In this document: positions 58,178 through 64,000 of the stretch, piece after piece
Layout of the letters: each line of letters opens with the position of its first letter
Numbering within the stretch: position 1 is the first letter of the stretch
The notes under the pieces: generated by a model
Seen by the model: the letters and a program-made list of their open reading frames with translations, nothing else
Databases searched by the model: none
Told to the model about the DNA's origin: nothing
Assembly: GCA_000716465.1 (NCBI GenBank)
Contig: JNWL01000033.1
Location: 1 to 64,000, forward strand
DNA length: 64,000 bases
Direction of reading: 5' to 3'
Source of the DNA: Streptomyces bikiniensis
GTDB taxonomy: Bacteria > Actinomycetota > Actinomycetes > Streptomycetales > Streptomycetaceae
Position numbers and translations under genes: made by a program

Positions 58178-58352
58178 GCGTCGAGTCTAGGTCGGGCGGG
58201 ACGGGGGCACCGGGCCGCGTCGCGGCGGGGGCTCCGCGCGATCCGGGGAACACGGCGAGTGAACGCCGCGCGAACCCTCCGGGGGTCCTGCCGGAGGGTG
58301 GTCGCCGGCGCCCCGGTCGGCCCGCAGGTCAGCACGCTGCGGAAACGCGTTT

Positions 58353-58380
58353 TTGTGCTGGCCCGGGAATCCGCTAGAGT
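58353..58380 (+). promoter_or_regulatory. Probable housekeeping promoter of the tRNA cluster
   Basis: TTGTGC (58353-58358) and TAGAGT (58375-58380) are spaced by 16 bp, close to the Streptomyces HrdB consensus TTGAC(A) - TAGAxT. RNA would start near 58387, 37 bp before tRNA-Gly. Confidence 0.6.
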
Positions 58381-58423
58381 TCAACACGTCGCCGGGACGC
58401 GCAAGCGGAACGGAAACGACAAG

Positions 58424-58496
58424 CGGACGTGGCTCAGTTGGTAGAGCATCACCTTGCCAAGGTGAGGGTCGCGAGTTCGAATCTCGTCGTCCGCTC
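58424..58496 (+). tRNA. tRNA-Gly (anticodon GCC)
   Basis: 73 nt. Acceptor GCGGACG / CGTCCGC, D arm with GGCTCAGTTGGTAGAGC, anticodon stem CACCT-AGGTG with loop TTGCCAA (GCC), T arm CGAG-TTCGAAT-CTCG. Discriminator T, CCA not encoded. First gene of the cluster and 39 bp before tRNA-Cys. Confidence 0.96.
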
Positions 58497-58534
58497 GATG
58501 TGGGGGATCTTCCCGAACCCCCGTATTCACTCCT

Positions 58535-58608
58535 GGTGGAGTGGCCGAGAGGCGAGGCAACGGCCTGCAAAGCCGTCTACACGGGTTCAAATCCCGTCTC
58601 CACCTCCA
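58535..58608 (+). tRNA. tRNA-Cys (anticodon GCA)
   Basis: 74 nt with encoded CCA. Acceptor GGTGGAG / CTCCACC, discriminator T, anticodon loop CTGCAAA (GCA), T arm CGGG-TTCAAAT-CCCG. Ends one base before the next tRNA, so processing must separate them. Confidence 0.96.
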
Positions 58609-58609
58609 A

Positions 58610-58681
58610 GGACGATTAGCTCAGCGGGAGAGCGCTTCCCTGACACGGAAGAGGTCACTGGTTCAATCCCAGTATCGTCCA
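58610..58681 (+). tRNA. tRNA-Val (anticodon GAC), copy 1
   Basis: 72 nt. Acceptor GGACGAT / ATCGTCC, anticodon stem CTTCC-GGAAG with loop CTGACAC (GAC), T arm ACTGG-TTCAATC-CCAGT, discriminator A, CCA not encoded. The body is identical to copies 2 and 3; only acceptor positions 2-3 and their partners differ. Confidence 0.96.
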
Positions 58682-58715
58682 CTGGACCTTCGGGTCCCGG
58701 GTCCTCGGATCCCCC

Positions 58716-58787
58716 GCGCGATTAGCTCAGCGGGAGAGCGCTTCCCTGACACGGAAGAGGTCACTGGTTCAATCCCAGTATCGCGCA
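58716..58787 (+). tRNA. tRNA-Val (anticodon GAC), copy 2
   Basis: 72 nt. The acceptor is GCGCGAT / ATCGCGC, with the rest as in copy 1. CCA is not encoded (A then CGC follows). It is spaced 34 bp from copy 1. Confidence 0.96.
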
Positions 58788-58825
58788 CGCAGTACGACCG
58801 CCTTCGGGTAGGTTGTGCACAGCCC

Positions 58826-58900
58826 GCGCGATTAGCTCAGCGGGAGAGCGCTTCCCTGACACGGAAGAGGTCACTGGTTCAATCCCAGTATCGCGCACCA
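58826..58900 (+). tRNA. tRNA-Val (anticodon GAC), copy 3
   Basis: 75 nt including an encoded CCA. The acceptor is GCGCGAT / ATCGCGC, the same sequence as copy 2 through the discriminator. It is the last gene of the cluster and is followed 4 bp later by a perfect terminator. Confidence 0.96.
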
Positions 58901-58904
58901 CAGC

Positions 58905-58943
58905 AAGGAGCCCCCGGCCGCGTCTCGCGGCCGGGGGCTCCTT
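58905..58943. terminator. Terminator of the tRNA cluster
   Basis: A perfect 18-bp stem, AAGGAGCCCCCGGCCGCG (58905-58922) with its complement at 58926-58943, has a 3-base loop. It lies between the tRNA cluster and the convergent zinc-ribbon gene. Confidence 0.92.
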
Positions 58944-58955
58944 CGTTCCGGGGCC

Positions 58956-59246
58956 TCAGGAGGAGAAGAGCATCCGGCCGAAGCCGCGCTGGCGGTAGTG
59001 ACCGCCGTGGTGGCCGCCGTGGTGCGGGGCGCCCCAGGCCGGTGCGGCGGGAGCGGGCTGCGCCGGGTAGGCCCCCGGGGCGGGCGGCGCCGGCGGGGCC
59101 TGCTGGACCCACTGGGACTCCAGGCGGGTCAGGGCCTCCAGCTCGCCGTAGTCCAGGAATATGCCCCGGCAGCCGCTGCACTGCTCGATCTGGACGCCGT
59201 TGCGGTTGTACGTGTGCATGGCCGCGTGGCACTTGGGACACTGCAT
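58956..59246 (-). CDS. TFIIB-type zinc ribbon protein
   Basis: 96 aa. MQCPKCHAAMHTYNRNGVQIEQCSGCRGIFLDYGELE forms the zf-TFIIB domain with CPKC and CSGC ligands. A Pro/Ala-rich linker (about 50-70) and a His/Gly-rich tail (HHGGHHGGHY) follow and might also bind metal. Function unknown. ATG 59246 is the conserved family start. Confidence 0.92.
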   Translation of the reverse strand: MQCPKCHAAMHTYNRNGVQIEQCSGCRGIFLDYGELEALTRLESQWVQQAPPAPPAPGAYPAQPAPAAPAWGAPHHGGHHGGHYRQRGFGRMLFSS

Positions 59247-59313
59247 GCTCGGCTCAACTCCCTGACATTGCCGTTCGAATGGTCGCTTCACCTTACGTGG
59301 ACGCCGAAAGTGC

Positions 59314-60297
59314 CTACCCGGTTCGATGTCCGGCGATGCGGGCGCAGGTGTCGATCATCACCTCCTCGACCTCGTCCAGCCGTCGGCCCTCGGCCGTGGA
59401 CTTCGCGAGGGCCAGCGCGGCGGTCTGCACCGTCAGGGCACGGGCCGGCACGTCGAGCCGGACCCAGGGGTCGGACCCCACCGCCGGGCCGCCCGCCTCC
59501 TGGTACGCGCCGAGGAAGCGGGACCAGACCTCCGGGGGCAGGATGCCGGCGGCGAACCAGGCTGCCGGACGGGCCAGGTCCCAGGCGGGATCCCCCAGCC
59601 CCAGGTCGTCCACGTCGATGAGTCGCCAGGAGGGAGGGCCCTCCGGGGCGGGAGCGGGAGATACGAGTCGGACGAGTTGCCCCAGGTGGAAGTCGCCGTG
59701 GCAGAGCAGGTGGGGGGTGTTCCCGGGGGCCGTGAGTTCCGCGGGGATCGTTCCCCAGGCCGCGAGGACCGTGGCCGTGGCCGGGTGGTGCGGCGCCGAC
59801 CGGCGCATCCGGTCCACCGCGAGGGCGGCCTTGAGCGGGGCCCGCATCGGCGGAAGGCCGGTCCCGGGCGGGAGTGGAGTGCGGTGGAGCAGGGCGAGGA
59901 GCCGTGCCGCCTCCTCCCACGGGGCGGCGTCGGGGTCCCCCGGGTCGACGGGCGGCCCGTACGGCCAGAGCGTGACCGGGCGTCCGCCGAGCGCCTCCGG
60001 AGCGGCCGGGGGCAGCGGGCGGGGCGACAGGAGCACGTCGGCGACGTCCGGGCGGGCGGCGAGCGCGAGCCGCGCGCGGTGCGCCTCGGGGTCGGTGTCG
60101 GGGGCGTGCGCCTTCACCACGAGCGCCCCGTGCCGTACGACGGTTCCGTCCTCCCGGTCCGCGAGCACCCCGACGAGGCCGTCGTCCGCGCAGCCGCAGG
60201 GGGCGACGCCGGGCGGATGGGCGGCGGTGCGGGCCAGGGCGGCGAGGCCGTCGAGCGGGGCGCCCGAAGCGGGCGTGGACCGGGCGGTGGGAGTCAC
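59314..60297 (-). CDS. Aminoglycoside phosphotransferase (APH) family protein
   Basis: 327 aa, GTG start. A kinase-like fold: the catalytic loop is LCHGDFHLGQL near residues 198-208 and the metal motif is IDVDDLGLGDPAWDLARPAAWF. The N-lobe contains VVKAHAPDTDPEAHRARL with the ATP Lys. Not necessarily a resistance enzyme; many actinobacterial members phosphorylate unknown small molecules. The ribosome site is weak. Confidence 0.85.
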   Translation of the reverse strand: MTPTARSTPASGAPLDGLAALARTAAHPPGVAPCGCADDGLVGVLADREDGTVVRHGALVVKAHAPDTDPEAHRARLALAARPDVADVLLSPRPLPPAAPEALGGRPVTLWPYGPPVDPGDPDAAPWEEAARLLALLHRTPLPPGTGLPPMRAPLKAALAVDRMRRSAPHHPATATVLAAWGTIPAELTAPGNTPHLLCHGDFHLGQLVRLVSPAPAPEGPPSWRLIDVDDLGLGDPAWDLARPAAWFAAGILPPEVWSRFLGAYQEAGGPAVGSDPWVRLDVPARALTVQTAALALAKSTAEGRRLDEVEEVMIDTCARIAGHRTG

Positions 60298-60310
60298 GCG
60301 GGGAGCGTAC

Positions 60311-60406
60311 GGGGTGGAGCGGGGTGTGTGTCGGAGTGTGCGGGGTGGAGCGGGGCACGCGTGTGTGCGTGGGGTGGAGCGGGGCGTGTGTGCGTGGGGT
60401 GGCGGG
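60311..60406. repeat. Irregular G-rich repeats with GT tracts
   Basis: GGGGTGGAGCGGGG occurs at 60311-60324, 60342-60355 and 60371-60384, with a shortened GGGGTGGCGGG at 60396-60406. Between them are GTGTGT-type stretches. The spacing falls from 31 to 29 to 25 bp. It lies just upstream of the APH-like gene, in its leader or promoter. Confidence 0.85.
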
Positions 60407-60533
60407 AACGCGCGAGGGCCGGTCGGCTCCCCGGCCGACCGGCCCCACGCTGCCGTCCGTCGCACCCCCGTCCCCACGGGGCTGATGGCCGGATGTCCCG
60501 ACCCGGGCCGCTCTCCCGGGTCCGGGGCGCCGC

Positions 60534-60701
60534 TCAGCGCCCCAGCATCACGCCCACGGACGACGCCTGTGTGACCACCGCTTCCCAGCCGCCGAAGACG
60601 ACCACGAGCAGGGCCGCGAGAGGAAGGACCATGGCCGTGGCCACCAGGGGGTGACGGCGGCCCGTGGGCCGGCTGGTCGTCCGCGGTGCCGTGTAGGCCA
60701 T
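60534..60701 (-). CDS. Small membrane protein, 55 aa
   Basis: This short frame is easily missed. It starts at ATG 60701, preceded by GAGAGGAACC, and encodes MAYTAPRTTSRPTGRRHP, then a hydrophobic helix at about residues 19-38 (LVATAMVLPLAALLVVVFGG), then WEAVVTQASSVGVMLGR and TGA at 60534. Third codon positions are GC-rich as in real genes nearby. A basic N-terminus before one helix suggests N-in topology. Function unknown. Confidence 0.65.
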   Translation of the reverse strand: MAYTAPRTTSRPTGRRHPLVATAMVLPLAALLVVVFGGWEAVVTQASSVGVMLGR

Positions 60702-61212
60702 GGTTCCTCTCCCGTCGTGTGGCGCGGCGGGTGCGTAACCTCGGGGGACGAGTGCTGCACCCGCCGCGTGACAACAACCTTAGGAAGCGGGGAGCGGCGG
60801 GGCGTCATGCCCGCGTACCGACTTGCGGGCCTCCCGGAGGATGACGGGCGCCCGCACGGCGTACTCCCCTGGGTGGAGACGGGGGGCGTACAACCCCGGG
60901 TCTTCCCCGAGGGGTTGCGCACGGGAGGTGGAGGAGCCCGGGCGGCGTGACATCGCTCACTTCCTTGATCGTCGTGGGAGCGGCCGGGGCCGCCCGGTCG
61001 GCCGGGCCTCTTCCCGGGGGGCGTGCGGCCGGGGACGGGAGGCTTCGTCAAGTGGGTTTTCCGGGGCGGGTGTTGGGGGTGGTGCGGAGCCGTCGGCCCT
61101 TCGGGGGGTTTCACAGCACTGACAATCGATCCCGGTGCGAGGGCGCGGCCTATGAGCGCGTGCGGGCGCCACTACGTAAGCTGTGCCACGTCGAACGGAC
61201 GAGGGGACGGAC
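60702..61212. other. Divergent intergenic region upstream of the Ser/Thr kinase
   Basis: About 510 bp. It should hold promoters for the 55-aa gene and the kinase gene. A 47-codon plus-strand frame from ATG 60808 to TGA 60951 (MPAYRLAGLPEDDGRPHG...) has about four-fifths G/C third positions and a weak GGGGAG upstream; I cannot decide whether it is coding. TAAGCT near 61179 may be a -10 box for the kinase. Nothing else is clear. Confidence 0.4.
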
Positions 61213-62424
61213 ATGGCGATGATGCGGCTCCGGCGCGAGGATCCGCGGATCGTCGGGTCGTTCCGGCTCCACCGCAGGCTGGGAGCCGGCGGCATGGGCG
61301 TCGTGTACCTGGGGTCCGACCGGCGCGGCCAGCGGGTGGCCCTCAAGGTCATCCGGCCCGACCTCGCCGAGGACCAGGAGTTCCGGTCGCGGTTCGCCCG
61401 CGAGGTGTCGGCGGCCCGGCGGATCCGCGGCGGCTGCACGGCCCGGCTCGTCGCCGCCGACCTGGAGGCCGACCGCCCCTGGTTCGCCACCCAGTACGTG
61501 CCCGGCCCCTCCCTGCACGACCGCGTCGCCGAGGAGGGGCCGCTGCGCGCCGCCGACGTGGCCTCCATCGGGGCCGCGCTCTCGGAGGGCCTGGTCGCCG
61601 TCCACGAGGCCGGCGTCGTGCACCGGGACCTCAAGCCGTCGAACATCCTGCTCTCCCCCAAGGGCCCCCGGATCATCGACTTCGGCATCGCCTGGGCCAC
61701 CGGCGCCAGCACCCTCACCCACGTGGGCACCGCCGTCGGCTCCCCCGGCTTCCTCGCCCCCGAGCAGGTGCGTGGCGCCGCCGTCACCCCCGCCACCGAC
61801 GTGTTCTCGCTCGGCGCCACGCTCGCGTACGCGGCGATGGCCGACTCCCCCTTCGGGCACGGCAGTTCCGAGGTCATGCTCTACCGGGTCGTGCACGAGG
61901 AGCCGCAGCTGCACGGCGTGCCCGACGCGCTGGCGCCCCTCGTCCGGGCCTGTCTCGCGAAGGACCCGGAGGAGCGGCCCAGCACGCTCCAGCTGTCGAT
62001 GCGGCTCAAGGAGATCGCGGCGCGCGAGGCGCAGGGGCTGCCCGCCTCCCGGCCGCCCGTGCAGCGGGAGCGGTCCGAGGAGCGGAACGCCGTCCGGCCG
62101 ACGGAGCGGTACACCGAGTACGCCGAACGGGACACGCGCGGGCGTGGGCCCGAGCGGGTGGGTGAGCGCGGGTCCGAACGCGTTTCCGAGCGGGAGCGCG
62201 GTCAGGGGCGGGGGTCTTCCCCGCGGTCCTCCGCCGCCGGGCCGCGGACCGGGGGCTCGCGGCCCCCGCAGTCCCGTTCCGGCACCAGGCCCGGCGTCCG
62301 CTCCACCTCGACGGGGCGCCGGCCCGCCAACCCCCGGCTGCTGCGGCAGCGGCTCTTCGTCTTCGTGGTCGTGACCCTGGTCGTCGCCCTCGGCATCGCC
62401 GCCGCGCAGGCCCTCCAGGGCTGA
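61213..62424 (+). CDS. Serine/threonine protein kinase, tail-anchored
   Basis: 403 aa. A Hanks-type kinase domain (about 14-280) has the Gly-rich loop GAGGMG (24-29), Lys45, the catalytic HRDLKPSN (137-144) and DFG (156-158), followed by GSPGFLAPEQV. A highly charged Arg/Glu and then Ser/Pro/Gly linker (about 290-370) leads to a C-terminal helix (about 376-398) with only a few residues after it. No PASTA or other sensor domain is outside. ATG 61213 has GAGGGGA upstream. It converges with the TrmH-type gene. Confidence 0.93.
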   Translation: MAMMRLRREDPRIVGSFRLHRRLGAGGMGVVYLGSDRRGQRVALKVIRPDLAEDQEFRSRFAREVSAARRIRGGCTARLVAADLEADRPWFATQYVPGPSLHDRVAEEGPLRAADVASIGAALSEGLVAVHEAGVVHRDLKPSNILLSPKGPRIIDFGIAWATGASTLTHVGTAVGSPGFLAPEQVRGAAVTPATDVFSLGATLAYAAMADSPFGHGSSEVMLYRVVHEEPQLHGVPDALAPLVRACLAKDPEERPSTLQLSMRLKEIAAREAQGLPASRPPVQRERSEERNAVRPTERYTEYAERDTRGRGPERVGERGSERVSERERGQGRGSSPRSSAAGPRTGGSRPPQSRSGTRPGVRSTSTGRRPANPRLLRQRLFVFVVVTLVVALGIAAAQALQG

Positions 62425-62438
62425 GCCGAGCGGGTTCG

Positions 62439-63257
62439 CTACTCCTCCGGGCGGCCCGTCGCCACCGCGTAGAACGCCACGGCCGCCGCCGCTCCCACGT
62501 TCAGCGAGTCCACGCCGTGGGCCATCGGGATGCGGACCCACTCGTCGGCGGCCCGCAGCGCCTTCTGCGACAGCCCCTCGCCCTCCGCGCCCAGCATCAG
62601 CGCCACCCGCTCCAGCTTGTGCGGGGCGGCCTCGTCGATGGAGACCGCCCGCTCCGCCGGGGTGAGCGCGAGCAGCCTGAAGCCCGCCTCCCGCACCGTC
62701 TCCAGGCCCCGCGGCCAGCCCTCCAGGCGGGCGTACGGGACGGAGAAGACCGCGCCCATGGAGACCTTCACGGAGCGCCGGTAGAGCGGGTCCGCGCAGT
62801 CCGGGGAGAGCAGGACCGCGTCCATGCCGAGGGCGGCGGCGCTGCGGAAGATGGCGCCGATGTTGGTGTGGTCGTTGACCGACTCCATGACCACCACCCG
62901 GCGGGCCTCCGCAAGCAGCCCGGACGCCTCCGGGAGCTCCTTGCGCTGCATGGACGCGAGGGCTCCCCGGTGCACGTGGTAGCCGGTGACCCGCTCCGCC
63001 AGGTCCGGGTCGATCACGTACACCGGCGCCTCGGAGCCGTCGATGACGTCCCGCATGGCCTCGACCCACTTGGCCGAGAGCAGCATCGACCGCATCGCGT
63101 ACCCGGCCTGCCCCGCCCTGCGGATGACCTTCTCGCCCTCCGCGATGAACAGGCCCTCGGCCGGCTCCCTCCTGCGGCGGAGTTCCACGTCGGTCAGGCC
63201 CGTGTAGTCGTGCAGGCGGGGGTCGTCGGGGGCTTCGATGCTGATCAGTTCGGCCAC
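62439..63257 (-). CDS. TrmH/SpoU family RNA methyltransferase
   Basis: 272 aa, GTG start. An N-terminal RNA-binding region (GLFIAEGEKVIRRAGQAG) is followed by the SPOUT knot with MESVNDHTNIGAIFRSAAALG (motif 1), LMLGAEGEGLSQ (motif 2) and RIPMAHGVDSLNVGAAAAVAFY (motif 3). It methylates ribose 2'-OH in tRNA or rRNA; the exact site cannot be told from sequence. Next to the cobA fragment with a 46-bp gap. Confidence 0.93.
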   Translation of the reverse strand: MAELISIEAPDDPRLHDYTGLTDVELRRRREPAEGLFIAEGEKVIRRAGQAGYAMRSMLLSAKWVEAMRDVIDGSEAPVYVIDPDLAERVTGYHVHRGALASMQRKELPEASGLLAEARRVVVMESVNDHTNIGAIFRSAAALGMDAVLLSPDCADPLYRRSVKVSMGAVFSVPYARLEGWPRGLETVREAGFRLLALTPAERAVSIDEAAPHKLERVALMLGAEGEGLSQKALRAADEWVRIPMAHGVDSLNVGAAAAVAFYAVATGRPEE

Positions 63258-63303
63258 GGGGTGTCGCTGCCTCGTTCGGGGGTCGGGGTTGTGTGGGTGT
63301 GCT

Positions 63304-64000
63304 TCACGCCGTCGGCCCGTTCGGGCCTTCCGTGACCACCGCGCCTATGACGATCACCGCCGGCGGGCGGACCTCCTGCGTCCTGACCGTCTCGGCCACC
63401 GTCGCGAGCGTCGCGTCCACCCGGCGCTGGGCCGCCGTCGTGCCCTCCTGGACCAGGGCCAGGGGGGTCTCCGGGGCCTTGCCGTGGGCGATGAGCGCCT
63501 CCGCGATCTTTCCTATCTTGTCGACGCCCATGAGGATCACGAGGGTGCCCGTCAGCCTGGCGAGCGAGGCCCAGTCCACGAGGGAGCGCGGGTCGTCGGG
63601 GGCCACGTGCCCGCTGACCACCGTGAACTCGTGGGCCACCCCCCGGTGCGTGACCGGGATGCCCGCCGCGCCCGGCACCGAGATCGAGCTGGAGATGCCC
63701 GGGACCACCGTGCAGGCGATGCCCTCGGCGGCGAGCGCCTGCGCCTCCTCCATGCCCCGGCCGAAGACGAACGGGTCGCCGCCCTTCAGGCGGACCACCG
63801 ACTTCCCCGCCTTCGCGTGCTCGATCAGCGCGTTGTTGATGGCCTCCTGCGCCATGAACCGGCCGTACGGGATCTTCGCCGCGTCGATCACCTCGACGTG
63901 CGGGGGCAGCTCGTCCAGGAGGTCGCGGGGGCCGAGGCGGTCCGCGATCACCACGTCCGCCTCCGCGAGCAGGCGGCGGCCGCGCACCGTGATCAGGTCC
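63304..64000 (-). CDS. cobA: Uroporphyrinogen-III C-methyltransferase (partial)
   Basis: SAM-dependent methylation of uroporphyrinogen III at C2 and C7 to precorrin-2, entry to cobalamin and siroheme. The coding frame stays open to the window edge (DLITVRGRRLLAEADVVIADRL), so the N-terminal part, including the Gly-rich first motif, lies outside. Visible are VVRLKGGDPFVFGRGMEEA, VVPGISSSISVPGAAGIPVTHRG and VILMGVDKI. The C-terminus ends shortly after the catalytic domain, so no uroporphyrinogen synthase or siroheme-synthase domain is fused on that side. Confidence 0.93.
   Translation of the reverse strand, partial: DLITVRGRRLLAEADVVIADRLGPRDLLDELPPHVEVIDAAKIPYGRFMAQEAINNALIEHAKAGKSVVRLKGGDPFVFGRGMEEAQALAAEGIACTVVPGISSSISVPGAAGIPVTHRGVAHEFTVVSGHVAPDDPRSLVDWASLARLTGTLVILMGVDKIGKIAEALIAHGKAPETPLALVQEGTTAAQRRVDATLATVAETVRTQEVRPPAVIVIGAVVTEGPNGPTA

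Noticed and set aside
58424..58900. Integrated element or att duplication at the tRNA cluster
   Set aside because: There is no integrase gene, and the repeated segments are full tRNA genes, not partial 3' copies.
59314..60297. Antibiotic resistance gene
   Set aside because: The APH fold is present, but nothing in sequence or context shows an aminoglycoside substrate; the genes around it are housekeeping or unknown.
60808..60951. 47-codon plus-strand frame before the Ser/Thr kinase
   Set aside because: The third-position bias is only moderate, there is no recognisable domain and the ribosome site is weak; undecided, so not listed as a gene.

Overview
The window is chromosomal DNA from a Streptomyces or very close relative. 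G+C is very high, GTG and TTG starts are common, many genes overlap by the four bases GTGA or ATGA, and strong GC hairpins serve as terminators. The sporulation protein SsgB, a DmdR/IdeR-type iron box, and the order aro genes - alaS - rpsD - hisS - relA - apt - secF/secD - yajC - ruvBAC - yebC - pdxT/pdxS - phosphatidylinositol mannoside genes - thrS - ssgB - cobA all fit. From memory this matches the S. coelicolor core-chromosome segment around SCO1493-SCO1553; no search was run.

Layout. 1-604 holds a 15-bp tandem repeat and no supported gene. 605-10885 (minus strand) is one long run of tightly packed genes: two membrane-associated proteins (DUF948, DUF6167), alaS, ruvX, mltG, aroE, a 75-aa membrane protein, aroC, aroK, aroB, aroQ. 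It joins alanyl-tRNA synthesis, cell-wall glycan cleavage and the last steps of the shikimate pathway. 11043-16922 holds a STAND-type ATPase, rpsD, an iron-box-preceded DUF2470 gene, rarA and a VKOR-family protein. 17055-25830 holds hisS, an MBL hydrolase, a membrane cyclophilin, a DUF349 gene with a hairpin-rich leader, relA, apt and secF.

25832-37559 is again mostly one minus-strand series: secD and yajC (protein export), ruvB/ruvA/ruvC (Holliday junctions), yebC, pdxT/pdxS (vitamin B6), a LemA-like membrane protein, an MBL hydrolase, then pimA, the PIM acyltransferase and pgsA for phosphatidylinositol mannosides. 37945-42018 (plus) carries an EF-G-like GTPase with altered G motifs and a membrane protein. 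42090-47657 carries a HIT protein, a K+ channel, a short CRISPR-like repeat pair, thrS, and a coupled pair (OB-like protein plus DUF4365) divergent from a DnaQ-like exonuclease.

48571-58900 contains seven tRNA genes (two Val-CAC, three Val-GAC, Gly, Cys), an SRPBCC protein, a large SCO7613-type membrane protein, ssgB, a CGNR zinc-finger regulator, a DsbA-like protein, a tandem GNAT enzyme and the pabB/pabC-like pair. 58956-64000 ends with a zinc-ribbon protein, an aminoglycoside-phosphotransferase-like kinase, a newly called 55-aa membrane protein, a tail-anchored Ser/Thr kinase, a TrmH-type methyltransferase and the cut-off cobA. Most of the window is housekeeping sequence. The less explained parts are the CRISPR-like relic, the iron-box gene, the DUF4365 module, the EF-G-like factor, the DUF349 leader and several short tandem repeats.
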